A stretch of 64,000 nt of DNA, taken from assembly GCF_002366715.1 (NCBI RefSeq), contig NZ_DFBS01000042.1, forward strand, positions 5,699 through 69,698. The letters are read 5' to 3'. The first letter of the stretch is position 1; each line of letters opens with the position of its first letter. This stretch comes from Halomonas sp. UBA3074. GTDB taxonomy: Bacteria > Pseudomonadota > Gammaproteobacteria > Pseudomonadales > Halomonadaceae. A program made the position numbers and the translations under genes. Shown one piece after another: positions 1 through 8,259 of the stretch. The notes under the pieces were generated by a model. The model had not been told where the DNA came from, did no database searches, and saw only the letters and a list, made by a program, of their open reading frames with translations.

Positions 1-2
1 CA

Positions 3-404
3 TTAACCAAAGTGGCCTCCGGCGGCGAACTGTCGCGGATCAGCCTAGCGATTCAAGTGGTCGCAGCCACGCATTCGACAGTACCCAGCCTGGTATTCGA
101 CGAAGTGGATGTGGGTATCTCAGGCGCCACTGCCGAAATCGTCGGTCAACTGTTACGCAAACTGGGTGAGAACGGCCAGGTAATGACCGTGACCCATCTA
201 CCCCAAGTGGCGGCACAGGCGCACCAGCACCTGCATATTGAGAAGCAGGCAAAACGCGACACCACGCTAACCCAGATGGCCCTGCTCGACGAACAGGGGC
301 GCATCAGTGAACTGGCTCGCATGCTGGGCGGCGTCAAACTTTCCGACCAAACCCTGGCACATGCCCGCGAAATGCTGCACGCCAGTCAGCGCCCACCGCA
401 CTGA
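3..404 (+). CDS. recN: DNA repair protein RecN, C-terminal part (5' end outside window)
   Basis: This is the C-terminal end of RecN, the SMC-like ATPase that acts in the cytoplasm on double-strand breaks. The reading frame is open from the left edge of the window, so the gene is cut by the window and not truncated in nature. The first visible residues, LTKVASGGELSR, are the ABC-type signature of RecN. Further on, VFDEVDVGISG is the Walker B/D-loop region, and MTVTHLPQVAA carries the switch histidine. It ends in TGA at 402-404. It faces fur tail to tail across a long hairpin. The identification is very secure. Confidence 0.96.
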   Translation, partial: LTKVASGGELSRISLAIQVVAATHSTVPSLVFDEVDVGISGATAEIVGQLLRKLGENGQVMTVTHLPQVAAQAHQHLHIEKQAKRDTTLTQMALLDEQGRISELARMLGGVKLSDQTLAHAREMLHASQRPPH

Positions 405-478
405 TTAGAAATACCTCTGCCAAGAAAGACACCTATCAAGAAATACACCTATCGGGACTTTAGACGCAGCAAAATAAA

Positions 479-540
479 ACGCCCCTGATTACCGGACCAA
501 TTCCCTTAATGGCGAATTCGAACAGGTAATGCAGGGGCGT
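479..540. terminator. Long inverted repeat between convergent recN and fur
   Basis: The arms acgcccctgattacc (479-493) and ggtaat plus caggggcgt (525-540, one base unpaired) can fold into a stem of about 15 pairs around a 31-base loop. It sits between two convergent genes, so it probably ends transcription from both sides. There is no good T-run, so this is inferred from position and folding. Confidence 0.5.
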
Positions 541-579
541 TCATATTCTCGAGCCGTGTGCCGTGCCTAACCGCGAACA

Positions 580-1032
580 TTATTTCTTGTTCGTCGGCCC
601 GCTGTCTTGGCGGGTCACATCGGAACCACGCGGACGAACATAAAGCACTAGGGCATGATCCACTAGTTCGTAGCCATGCTCTTCAGCAATCTCTTGCTGA
701 CGACGCTCGATGATCTCATCGACAAACTCAATGATTTCACCGCTTTCAAGGCACACCATGTGGTCATGGTGATCCTCTTGGGTCATCTCAAAAACTGCAT
801 GGCCGCCGTCAAAATTATGACGAATAACCAAACCCGCTGACTCAAACTGAGTCAATACGCGGTATACAGTCGCCAGGCCAACATCTTCGCCCGCATCAAT
901 CAGTGTTTTATACACTTCTTCCGCGCTAAGGTGGTGCTGACCCGAAACATTTTCGAGAATCTGAAGTATCTTGACGCGCGGCAGGGTCACTTTCAGACCG
1001 GCTTTGCGCAATTCATGGTTCTGATCGGCCAT
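580..1032 (-). CDS. fur: Ferric uptake regulator Fur
   Basis: Fur is the Fe2+-dependent dimeric repressor of iron uptake genes. The 150-residue protein starts MADQNHELRKAGLK and has the N-terminal winged helix (LPRVKILQ, then AEEVYKTLIDAGEDVGLATVYRVL) followed by the metal-binding dimerisation domain with HHDHMVC. The second cysteine of the enteric CxxC is replaced (CLES), as in Pseudomonas Fur, so a structural zinc site of the E. coli kind is unlikely. The frame stays open upstream to 1233, but that extension would overlap the divergent bamE gene and has no family similarity, so the ATG at 1030-1032 is chosen. bamE is divergent 72 bases away, an arrangement also common in pseudomonads. Confidence 0.96.
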   Translation of the reverse strand: MADQNHELRKAGLKVTLPRVKILQILENVSGQHHLSAEEVYKTLIDAGEDVGLATVYRVLTQFESAGLVIRHNFDGGHAVFEMTQEDHHDHMVCLESGEIIEFVDEIIERRQQEIAEEHGYELVDHALVLYVRPRGSDVTRQDSGPTNKK

Positions 1033-1104
1033 GGTCGCTCTTCGCAGTAACAGGTTAGGTCGGGTATGATCAACCGAAACCACGATAGTGAAGAATAGGT
1101 CCAA

Positions 1105-1563
1105 ATGCAAAAATTGACTCGAATCATCACGCTCTCCGTTGCCCTGACCGTTGTTAGTGGCTGTAGCTACGTTGGCGTGTATAAGCGCGATATTCCCCAA
1201 GGCAACCTGGTCACGCAAGAAATGGTGAGCCAACTACAGCCCGGCATGACGCAAGAACAGGTCACCTACGTGATGGGGCGGCCGCTGTTAGAAGCGCCCT
1301 TCGATGCCAGCCAGTGGGACTATGTATTCCGTTTAGACAAAGCATACGGCGATGTTGAGCAACGCCGTGTCACGCTCACCTTCGACCCGCAGGGCCGATT
1401 GATGAATATTGAGCAAGAAGGGGATTTGTCTGAAGACTTACCGCTTGAAGGTGAGCGCAGCATAGGGCCCGCCACCGAAGGGGTTGACCCCATGGATGCC
1501 TTACCATCAGATAGCACCCAAACGCCGGTACCGCCGACTGTTCAGCCAGTACCACAGTCTTAA
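1105..1563 (+). CDS. bamE: Outer membrane assembly lipoprotein BamE (OmlA/SmpA)
   Basis: BamE is a small lipoprotein of the BAM complex that folds beta-barrel proteins into the outer membrane. The N-terminus has a short charged stretch, a hydrophobic core and a lipobox ending at Cys20 (VVSGC), so it should be lipidated and sent to the outer membrane. The SmpA/OmlA fold follows, with the typical GMTQEQVTYVMGRP and FDASQWDYVFRL motifs. The last 40 residues are a Pro/Thr/Ser-rich tail longer than in E. coli BamE. It is divergent from fur and converges with rnfH, leaving only six bases between the two stop codons. Confidence 0.94.
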   Translation: MQKLTRIITLSVALTVVSGCSYVGVYKRDIPQGNLVTQEMVSQLQPGMTQEQVTYVMGRPLLEAPFDASQWDYVFRLDKAYGDVEQRRVTLTFDPQGRLMNIEQEGDLSEDLPLEGERSIGPATEGVDPMDALPSDSTQTPVPPTVQPVPQS

Positions 1564-1569
1564 GGCTGG

Positions 1570-1890
1570 CTACCGCCTAGACTCGCTCGCTTGTTGGCGC
1601 TTGGCGCGTTCTAAGCGAGCGGCTTTGGGGTCGATGGCCAGCGGCCGGTAAACTTCTACGCGATCCCCTGCCCGCAGCACGTGGGTGCCGGGGTCGCGTA
1701 GTGCTTTACCGAAGATTCCTAACGGCGCCTGCGTAAAGGTGTCTTCAGGCAGGTCAGGAAATAGCGCAGGCAAATCCGCCATGGCAACGGCCTGGCGCGC
1801 TGTAGTGCCCTCAGGCACCCTCAGCGCCACTATGCGCTGTTTGGATGGCAATGCGAAGGCTACCTCAACCGCTAGCGTTTCAGCGGCCAT
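1570..1890 (-). CDS. rnfH: RnfH family ubiquitin-like protein
   Basis: This is a small RnfH/UPF0125 protein with a beta-grasp fold, whose molecular role is not settled. The family pattern is clear: LAVEVAFALPSKQRIVALRVPEGTTARQAV, then GIFGKALRDPGTHVLRAGDRVEVYRPL, and a basic C-terminal tail. The ATG at 1888-1890 gives a start that fits other family members and overlaps the end of ratA by 11 bases. An alternative ATG at 1918-1920 would add ten residues that look non-homologous. The ratA-rnfH pairing is a conserved gammaproteobacterial gene pair. Confidence 0.88.
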   Translation of the reverse strand: MAAETLAVEVAFALPSKQRIVALRVPEGTTARQAVAMADLPALFPDLPEDTFTQAPLGIFGKALRDPGTHVLRAGDRVEVYRPLAIDPKAARLERAKRQQASESRR

Positions 1891-2314
1891 ATAGCTCGTT
1901 TGCGCGCTTGGTGAAGGCATCGACCAACTGCCCCGCTATTTGCTGAAAAATCTTTCCGAAGGCCATGCCGAGCAGCCGATTCGCAAATTCAAACTCCATT
2001 TCTAAACTGACCTTGCAGGCATCTTCCCCCATCGGGATAAACAGCCAGCGTCCTTTTAGGCGTTTGAAGGGGCCTTTTACCAACGAAAGCTCGATACGCT
2101 CAGGCGCAAAGAGATCGTTACGTGTGGTGATGGTTTGCTCGACGCCGGCGCGGCCAAGGGTCATTTCGCCGATCAGGTGCTCCTCATCATGCTCAATTAA
2201 GCGCGCCTGACGGCAACCGGGTAAGAACTCCGGGTAACGCTCAAAATCGTTGACCAGATCGAACATTTTCTGGGGGGTGTGCCGCACCAAGGCGGAACGA
2301 TTGACGGTTGGCAT
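1880..2314 (-). CDS. ratA: Ribosome association toxin RatA / START-like coenzyme Q-binding protein
   Basis: This is a 144-residue protein of the polyketide cyclase/START (Coq10-like) family, called RatA in E. coli, where it was reported to block 70S formation. A role in ubiquinone binding is the other proposal for the family. Visible motifs are MFDLVNDFERYPEFLPGC near the N-terminus, GPFKRLKGRW in the middle and NRLLGMAFGKIFQQ at the C-terminus. The ATG at 2312-2314 is chosen because the minus strand shows GGAGAGG just upstream; the longer frame to 2344 lacks such a site. It is the first gene of the ratA-rnfH pair and is divergent from smpB. Confidence 0.9.
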   Translation of the reverse strand: MPTVNRSALVRHTPQKMFDLVNDFERYPEFLPGCRQARLIEHDEEHLIGEMTLGRAGVEQTITTRNDLFAPERIELSLVKGPFKRLKGRWLFIPMGEDACKVSLEMEFEFANRLLGMAFGKIFQQIAGQLVDAFTKRANELYGR

Positions 2315-2440
2315 TGACCTCTCCGCTGACTTCACAGTGCCCAAAGCGTATCATGGGAAACATTATTTCAGACTCTAAATGGTATCACGCCTCCCCAAAT
2401 AACGAAGGGGATGCCACTGACAGATTAATTATGAGGTTCC

Positions 2441-2932
2441 ATGGCCACTAAGAAAGGTAATAGTAAGGGGCCCGGTAGCAGCGTTATCGCCCAAAACAAG
2501 AAGGCACGGTTTGAGTACCATATCGATGAGACCTTCGAGGCAGGGCTTTCGCTAGCGGGCTGGGAAGTAAAAAGCCTGCGTGCTGGCAAAGCGCAGCTTA
2601 CCGACACCTATATTTTGGTGCGCAATGGCGAGGCTTTTCTGCTGGGTAGCCACATCATGCCGCTCAACACGGCAAGCACCCATGAAATTGCCGACCCAAC
2701 CCGCACGCGTAAATTGCTGCTGCATCGCAAAGAGATCGCCAAGATCTTTTCGATCACCCAGGACAAAGGCCACACCTGTGTGCCGTTAAAACTTTATTGG
2801 AAGCGCAATAAGGTAAAGTGCGAGCTGGCGCTAGTGACCGGTAAACAGCTGCATGACAAGCGCGCGACCGAAAAAGATCGTGACTGGAGCCGCCAAAAAG
2901 GTCGAATTATGCGGGAACATAACAAGGCATAA
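2441..2932 (+). CDS. smpB: SsrA-binding protein SmpB
   Basis: SmpB binds tmRNA and brings it to stalled ribosomes for trans-translation. The 163-residue protein matches the family end to end: NKKARFEYHIDETFEAGL, GWEVKSLRAGKAQL, the LLLHRKEI stretch, and the basic C-terminal tail (KRATEKDRDWSRQKGRIM) that mimics a codon-anticodon helix in the A site. A GAGG ribosome binding site lies just before the ATG. Its partner RNA gene ssrA begins 45 bases downstream, so the whole trans-translation module is together. Confidence 0.97.
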   Translation: MATKKGNSKGPGSSVIAQNKKARFEYHIDETFEAGLSLAGWEVKSLRAGKAQLTDTYILVRNGEAFLLGSHIMPLNTASTHEIADPTRTRKLLLHRKEIAKIFSITQDKGHTCVPLKLYWKRNKVKCELALVTGKQLHDKRATEKDRDWSRQKGRIMREHNKA

Positions 2933-2933
2933 C

Positions 2934-2962
2934 TGGTCAATTTGCTGTGAGCACGTTAGAAT
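2934..2962 (+). promoter_or_regulatory. Probable ssrA promoter
   Basis: TGGTCA (2934-2939) and TAGAAT (2957-2962) are separated by 17 bases and lie 15 bases before the mature tmRNA 5' end. A 7-bp dyad (gtgagca 2947-2953 / tgctcac 2962-2968) overlaps the -10. Inferred by matching to sigma-70 consensus. Confidence 0.5.
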
Positions 2963-2977
2963 GCTCACCTGTAATCA

Positions 2978-3355
2978 GGGGGCGACATGGTTTCGACGCC
3001 GGTGACAACCCTTGCGGTGCATGCCGAGAGCGTGATGTATCTCGTAAATCCCACATCACGAAAAATAGTCGCAAATGACGAAAACTACGCTCAAGGCGCG
3101 CTAGCAGCTTAAACTGTTAGCTTCTTGTCTGGCCCCAAGGTGATGTGCCTATTCATCACTGAGGGGATACGAGCTAAAGCTGATAGGACCGCGTTTGGTG
3201 GTGTCTTCTCGCCAAGCGTTAAACTTTAGAAGGCTCGCGAGGCTGAATCCTGATCGTCGGAGTCAGTCGCGTTAAATCAAATGACGAAATCTAAGCATGT
3301 AGAGCCAATAGGCGCGTGCTGGCGGACGCGGGTTCAATTCCCGCCGCCTCCACCA
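2978..3355 (+). ncRNA. ssrA: Transfer-messenger RNA (tmRNA, SsrA)
   Basis: tmRNA rescues stalled ribosomes together with SmpB and tags the unfinished peptide. The 5' end GGGGGCG pairs with CGCCTCC just before the 3' CCA, giving the alanyl acceptor stem, and the T-arm GGTTCAATTCC is intact. The tag frame at 3071-3112 reads ANDENYAQGALAA followed by TAA; the AALAA-like end is the ClpXP/ClpAP degron. The length of 378 bases is normal. It follows smpB and is closed by a clear terminator. Confidence 0.97.
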
Positions 3356-3371
3356 GACACCCCTACAAATC

Positions 3372-3399
3372 AAGCACCTACGGGTGCTTTTTTTGTTTT
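3372..3399 (+). terminator. Rho-independent terminator of ssrA
   Basis: Stem aagcacc / ggtgctt with a TACG tetraloop, followed by a run of seven Ts and a further TTTT. Confidence 0.9.
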
Positions 3400-3765
3400 C
3401 TCACCCTAAATCCCCACTCAAGCTAAAAATCGTTTGATATTGTTATGACGGGCGATGAATGACTGGCTTTTTTCAATACCCCGTGCTTTTTCAGCATCTT
3501 GAGTCCAAAGCCATGGCAGAGGTGTAAGCCAACATTCCAAAAGCATCCCCATCAGCCCGCTATTCTCTGCACATCAGCAGCCTCTAAACACCAGCCACTC
3601 GGACGCACCAACGCACCCGTAGGGTGTCGTTATCCTCATGACACTTTTGGGATGGGTTACTGGGAATAATCCAGGAAACGTGCCGAAGCCACTGCTTTCT
3701 TCAAATTAAATTCAAAGCGTCTTACGCTTAAAGCCAATGAACCTAGCCACGGGCATTTCAGCACC
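3400..3765. other. Intergenic stretch after ssrA without a recognisable gene
   Basis: These 366 bases contain no convincing reading frame, RNA gene or repeat. The 3' end of ssrA is a common integration site, so I looked for a second copy of its terminal bases here and downstream and did not find one. The base composition looks somewhat richer in A+T than the flanking housekeeping genes. Confidence 0.5.
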
Positions 3766-4497
3766 ATGAGTGTAAAAACGACATTAAAAGAATTTGTCAG
3801 CATCCTGGACAAAGCCTGGGAAGGTAAGCGAGCTGCTCAAATGGTCCAGTTCGTTCTCTATCTTGATCTGGCAATGATTCTTGCTGGTCTAATGGGGCTA
3901 GCAGAATGGGATAGTAGAAACACACCCATCCTCAGTAATTTAAACTTTGTGATCATCGTGCTCGCTTCATTCACGGTCTGGGCAGCGTTCTTAACGCCTA
4001 TGGCCAGCATCGTTTTTAGAGCTCTCATTCTTGAGATGCCAGGACTCTTTCGCTTGACCCCTTCTTCAAGCCAAGAGCAGCCAAAGGGTTATGTGCACAT
4101 TGCTTATTATAGAAAAATTGCCTACAGGCGTAATGACCCGTACATGATTGACTACTACCTAATGCGCCAAAAACGGGCGAGGGATTCAGAGGCCGAGCAA
4201 AGACGGTCGGGCAATATCCTGTTCGGTACCGCCTTAATCATTCTGTTCAACTCTTTTCCGAATATTATCGGCATTGATACGACGTCTACTTTGCTACAGG
4301 AAGTAATGGCGTTAATAGGTCTCGAAGTCTATGTAGCACTCAGTCTTCTACTCATACTATTCTTTTGGCGGGCAACGACGGCCGCATGGTTTGGCGTGCC
4401 ATTTACGTACATCGAACAACCAGAACTCTATCGACAGCAACAAGAAGAGGCTCAAGCAGAAAGCCAAGATAAGCCTCCCTATCCACACGACGATTAA
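3766..4497 (+). CDS. Unrecognised protein with four predicted membrane segments
   Basis: I do not recognise this 243-residue protein. It has four likely transmembrane helices at about residues 27-47, 58-85, 148-168 and 177-203. A hydrophilic, basic and tyrosine-rich middle section lies between the second and third (YYRKIAYRRNDPYMIDYYLMRQKRAR), and the C-terminus is charged and glutamine-rich. The two hydrophobic pairs flanking a basic cytoplasmic loop suggest an inner-membrane protein of unknown role. No good ribosome binding site precedes the ATG. It stands alone between ssrA and a convergent nitrilase gene, a position where strain-specific genes are often found. It is probably real, since a frame this long with coherent membrane segments is unlikely by chance. 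Confidence 0.7.
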   Translation: MSVKTTLKEFVSILDKAWEGKRAAQMVQFVLYLDLAMILAGLMGLAEWDSRNTPILSNLNFVIIVLASFTVWAAFLTPMASIVFRALILEMPGLFRLTPSSSQEQPKGYVHIAYYRKIAYRRNDPYMIDYYLMRQKRARDSEAEQRRSGNILFGTALIILFNSFPNIIGIDTTSTLLQEVMALIGLEVYVALSLLLILFFWRATTAAWFGVPFTYIEQPELYRQQQEEAQAESQDKPPYPHDD

Positions 4498-4542
4498 CCT
4501 TATGCCCAACAACCGATCCCGACACAAGCCTGGGAAGGATCA

Positions 4543-4575
4543 GCTTTTACCGCTGGTTGGATGAGCGGTAAAAGC
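4543..4575. terminator. Strong hairpin between convergent genes
   Basis: A perfect 12-bp stem, gcttttaccgct (4543-4554) and agcggtaaaagc (4564-4575), with a 9-base loop lies between two convergent genes. There is no T-run on either side, so termination is inferred. A smaller hairpin, gccatc/gatggc, follows at 4607-4626. Confidence 0.5.
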
Positions 4576-4680
4576 CATCGGAAAAAGTAACTTATCGCAG
4601 GCAATAGCCATCACCGGGGCGATGGCATAATTGCACGGAGTGGATATAACGCAGGGTCGGAGAGAATAGTGGGAGGCTGA

Positions 4681-5568
4681 TTAACGCTTTTCACTCCACT
4701 TACGAGGATCAATGCGCCCTTCATACATAGGCAGCTCCAGCACCGGGTCACCGTCACGGAACTGTGACCACATGCGGTTCAAGCCCGCCGTGCCGAAGGT
4801 ACGTACTCGCTCGACCTCTTCAAGGTTGAGTACATCGGTGAGAATACCCGAAGTCGCGCCAGGCATCCTCGCGCGGATGCGCCCCTCGGGATCAACGATC
4901 AGGCTCTGACCTTCCCCCGCAGGCGCAGCGGAGTTGGCGCTCACCATATACACCTGGTTGAAAATCGCATTGGCCTGCACAAGGATTTGCTCCTGGGCGC
5001 GGTCACAGGTGGTGGTGGCCACTTGATTAATGATCACCTCCGCCCCCAACCAGGCTAGCTGACGCACCATCTCAGGAAACCAGATGTCGTAGCAGATGGC
5101 CAGGCCGACCCGGCCTATGCCCGGCACCTCGAACACTTCAAAGCGATCGCCCGGCTGATAGGGTTCGTAAGGCCGCCAGGGGAAACACTTTCGATAGGCA
5201 GCTACTCGATCACCTTGAGGCGAATACACCGGCGCAGTGTTGTACAGATGCCCGTCCTCTCCCCGCTCGCATACCGTGCCAGGCAGCAGCCATACTCCCA
5301 GGTTGCGGGCGATACGTGACAAATGGTGGTCGCGAGGGCCATCGATCGGCTCAGCCGCGGCTTCCAGTTGCTCCCTGCGCTGCTCCGGTGTACCTGTAGC
5401 AGCACATAGATGAAGCTCTGGAAAAACCACCATCCTTGGCTGTTCAAAATCAGCACCGAAGTCACTCAGGTGTACCGCCAGCTCGGCCTCGAAGTCCAGC
5501 AGTTCGGTGTCAGTGCCGTGCGGCCGCGAAGCTTCCTGCACCACAAGGACAGGCAAGTTTCTGGACAT
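4681..5568 (-). CDS. Carbon-nitrogen hydrolase (nitrilase superfamily)
   Basis: This is a cytoplasmic hydrolase of the nitrilase/amidase superfamily, 295 residues. The catalytic triad is visible: Glu in VVFPELHL, Lys in YRKCFPWRPYEPY, and Cys in GLAICYDIWFPEM. The last motif is typical of amidase-type branches acting on amides or carbamoyl compounds rather than true nitriles. The ATG at 5566-5568 is chosen because GGAG precedes it; a longer frame to 5634 would run into the permease gene. The permease ends 13 bases upstream on the same strand, so the two are co-transcribed and the permease may import the substrate. The exact substrate cannot be read from the sequence. Confidence 0.85.
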   Translation of the reverse strand: MSRNLPVLVVQEASRPHGTDTELLDFEAELAVHLSDFGADFEQPRMVVFPELHLCAATGTPEQRREQLEAAAEPIDGPRDHHLSRIARNLGVWLLPGTVCERGEDGHLYNTAPVYSPQGDRVAAYRKCFPWRPYEPYQPGDRFEVFEVPGIGRVGLAICYDIWFPEMVRQLAWLGAEVIINQVATTTCDRAQEQILVQANAIFNQVYMVSANSAAPAGEGQSLIVDPEGRIRARMPGATSGILTDVLNLEEVERVRTFGTAGLNRMWSQFRDGDPVLELPMYEGRIDPRKWSEKR

Positions 5569-5581
5569 AACAAATCTCCGT

Positions 5582-6958
5582 TTAAAAGGTCGCTTTTTCC
5601 GAGGTAGGCACTGACTCGGGCTCAGAGTCATCAAAGGCCACTTCCGGCGGCTCGCGGCGGAAGAATCGAGTCAGATAAGCCAGTTGGGCGAGACCAATGG
5701 AGAGCCAGATCAGCCCAAGAATAAAGGCGTTGATATCCAGCTTGCTCATCAGCCACAGGTTAATCAGGGCACCGATGAGTGGCACCAACATCCCTTTGAT
5801 CACACCATACTGGCGCTTTGCATCGGCGTCTTTGCTGACCAAAAAGATCACTGACAGGTTCACCATCGTGAAGGCGATGAAGGCACCGAAGTTGATGAAC
5901 GAGGCGGCCGATAATACATCGAGGAACAAGGCGATAATGCCAATGGCGCCCGTTAACACGATGTTGAACACCGGCGTATGGAAACGCGAGTGCAGCGCAC
6001 CGAACAGCTTGGGCGGCAGCACCGCGTCTCGTCCCATGGCAAACAGCAGCCGAGAGGCACTTGCTTGAGCGGCCAGACCAGAGGTGAATTGGGCGAGCAC
6101 CATGCCAGCCAGGAAGATAGCCCCGAAGAGATCCGCACCGATGGTGGTGGCAATCTCGAAGGCAGCGGAATCGGCGTTTACGAAGCTGCCACCTGGGTGA
6201 ACCAGCTGGGTGGTGTAACCTACCAGCACGTAGATACCGCCGCCGATCAGTGCGGTGAGCATGATGGCTTTGGGAATATTACGTTTTGGGTCGATGGTTT
6301 CTTCGGTCAGTGTGGTAACGGCATCAAAGCCAAGAAAAGAGTAGGCGGCCACCGCTGCACCCGCGGCAATCGCGGTGAAACCGGCCTCTTCACCCAAAAA
6401 CGGCCCCAGGCTAAAAAGTGCATCAGTGCCGCCGGTCGCAAATACGTGACGAACTGAAAGCAGTACGAAGAAGGCGATCACCAGTATTTGGAAAACCATC
6501 AGCAACGAGTTCACTTTGGACGCGAGCTTGATGCCGTAGATATTCAAGAAAGTGGTGATGCCAATGAAGCCCAGCAGGAATATCCAGCTCGGCACGTCAG
6601 GAAAGCGCGCGTTCAAATAAGCCGCACCGATCAGCCAAATCACCATCGGCAGGAAGAAATAATCCAGCAGCACGCTCCATCCCACCATAAAGCCAACGCG
6701 CGAATCGATGGCTCTGCGGGCGTAGGTATAGGCAGACCCGGCTACCGGATAAGTGCGCGCCATAATGCCGTAGCTGTAGGCCGTGAATAGCATGGCAACG
6801 GTGGTGATGAGGTAAGCCGTGGGCACGGCGCCATTGCTCGTGCTGGCAATTACCCCGAAGGTGCCCAGCACGATCAATGGCGTCATGTAGGCTAGGCCAA
6901 ACAGCACCACGGCTTTTAGGGATAGTGTTCTTTCCAGTTTGATATTGTTATCCGTCAT
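5582..6958 (-). CDS. APC superfamily amino acid/amine permease
   Basis: This is an inner-membrane permease of the amino acid-polyamine-organocation superfamily, 458 residues with about twelve hydrophobic segments. The N-terminus (LKAVVLFGLAYMTPLIVLGTFG) and the Ser/Gly-rich first helix are typical of the family, as is YSFLGFDAVTTLTEE in the middle, the substrate-side helix 6 region. The ATG at 6956-6958 has GGAG upstream. It is the first gene of a two-gene operon with the hydrolase 13 bases downstream, suggesting uptake and hydrolysis of the same amide-like compound. The divergent LuxR-type gene is the likely regulator. Confidence 0.88.
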   Translation of the reverse strand: MTDNNIKLERTLSLKAVVLFGLAYMTPLIVLGTFGVIASTSNGAVPTAYLITTVAMLFTAYSYGIMARTYPVAGSAYTYARRAIDSRVGFMVGWSVLLDYFFLPMVIWLIGAAYLNARFPDVPSWIFLLGFIGITTFLNIYGIKLASKVNSLLMVFQILVIAFFVLLSVRHVFATGGTDALFSLGPFLGEEAGFTAIAAGAAVAAYSFLGFDAVTTLTEETIDPKRNIPKAIMLTALIGGGIYVLVGYTTQLVHPGGSFVNADSAAFEIATTIGADLFGAIFLAGMVLAQFTSGLAAQASASRLLFAMGRDAVLPPKLFGALHSRFHTPVFNIVLTGAIGIIALFLDVLSAASFINFGAFIAFTMVNLSVIFLVSKDADAKRQYGVIKGMLVPLIGALINLWLMSKLDINAFILGLIWLSIGLAQLAYLTRFFRREPPEVAFDDSEPESVPTSEKATF

Positions 6959-7218
6959 GATCCATCTCCAGGAGACGTTGGAACCGTCAACGGGCAACCG
7001 CTGAGTCGGCACAAAACGAAGAGGTGGTTGATCAAGCCAGCCGCCGAGGCTAGTCCAGCTTGCTACCGTTAAGGGTCGGCTAATAACCCTCAGTTGCTGG
7101 CGTTACAGCTCTCCAGCTAGACTGAGATGCTTGGTAGCCGACCTCTTTAGAACGGTATTGGCAGCTCATCGGATCGTATATAACCCTAGCGTGGTATGGA
7201 CTTGCGGATGTGTAAGTA

Positions 7219-8025
7219 GTGACTCAAAGCGAACATGACGAGGCACTGGCCGAGACCATCATGGCCTTGGGAACGCCTGCACTGCCTCAACACTTCTCCA
7301 CATTGGTGAAACGTCTAGCGGCCTTCGATAACTTAATTATCATCGCTTATCACGGTGAACACCGGCCAGCAGTGCTCTATCGGGAATACACCGACCCTGT
7401 GGTTTATCTACCCATGGATAGCCAATATCTAGGGGGAGACTACCTACTGGATCCGTTTTACCGCGAGCACCTGAAGGGCGATGTTCAGGGCATACGTCGA
7501 TTGAAAGACATCGCACCCGATCACTTTCGACGCACGCATTACTATAAGAATTACTACCAGCAGACCACGCTACTCGACGAGGTAGCAGTGTTTGCCAACG
7601 TCACCGAGAGTGACACCATAACCGCCTGTTTGGGTAGGGATCGCTCAAGTGGCAAGCCTTTCAATCATCGTGAACTTGAGAAGTTGCATCAGTACGAAAA
7701 CACTCTCAGCTCGCTACTGAAAAAGCACTGGCAAGACTACCGCTTTGAAGGTGTGAGTAAAGCGGCGCCCGCCCCCCTAGAGGAACGCCTTAGAGAAGCC
7801 CTGAATCAGCAACACAGTATTCGCCTGAGCCCACGCCAAGCCGAAGTGGCCCTGTTTATTTTAAGAGGCCACTCCTCCCTATCCATCAGCCTCCACCTGG
7901 AAGTTAGCCTGCAGACCGTTAAAGTCTTCCGCCGCCAACTCTATGCCAAATGCTGCATTTCATCCCAGGCGGAACTCTTCGCGCTACTGATGCCGCTGTT
8001 TGCTCGGCTAGCCGAGCACCAATGA
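7219..8025 (+). CDS. LuxR family transcriptional regulator
   Basis: This 268-residue regulator has a C-terminal GerE/LuxR helix-turn-helix from about residue 200 (IRLSPRQAEVALFILRG, then LEVSLQTVKVFRRQLYAK). The N-terminal 180 residues form an unassigned sensory domain that contains LLDPFYREHLKG but lacks the clear acyl-homoserine lactone pocket signature. The start is a GTG at 7219 with a weak ribosome binding site. It is divergent from the permease-hydrolase operon across 260 bases, where gtcggct (7076-7082) and agccgac (7136-7142) form a spaced inverted pair. Local control of that operon is therefore the simplest inference. Confidence 0.85.
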   Translation: MTQSEHDEALAETIMALGTPALPQHFSTLVKRLAAFDNLIIIAYHGEHRPAVLYREYTDPVVYLPMDSQYLGGDYLLDPFYREHLKGDVQGIRRLKDIAPDHFRRTHYYKNYYQQTTLLDEVAVFANVTESDTITACLGRDRSSGKPFNHRELEKLHQYENTLSSLLKKHWQDYRFEGVSKAAPAPLEERLREALNQQHSIRLSPRQAEVALFILRGHSSLSISLHLEVSLQTVKVFRRQLYAKCCISSQAELFALLMPLFARLAEHQ

Positions 8026-8200
8026 CGCCTGGCCTTATCAGGATTTAAGAGCCTAAAAGCTTGCGAAGCTTACAGTGAGATTATTAAATTAATAACTTAT
8101 CGTTGCTTTACGCCAAGCCGACGAACTCCTTTATCGCGGGCAACGGCGGAAAGTGTGTCGTCGCTCTGTTTTGAATCCTACTTTCACAGCGCCCATAACA

Positions 8201-8232
8201 AAAAAGCGCTGGCATGATAGCCAGCGCTTTTT
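8201..8232. terminator. Bidirectional terminator between luxR-type gene and zinT
   Basis: Stem aaaaagcgctggc (8201-8213) / gccagcgcttttt (8220-8232) with a 6-base loop. It has T-runs in both directions and lies between two convergent genes. Confidence 0.92.
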
Positions 8233-8259
8233 CAATCATTAACGTATGCTTAAGACCGC

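Noticed and set aside
1033..1233. N-terminal extension of Fur by 67 residues
   Set aside because: The extra sequence runs through the fur-bamE promoter region and into bamE, shows no Fur similarity, and the internal ATG gives the canonical Fur start.
3356..4680. Genomic island inserted at the 3' end of ssrA
   Set aside because: No integrase, no duplicated ssrA 3' end and no mobility gene can be seen. The single unknown gene is not enough evidence.
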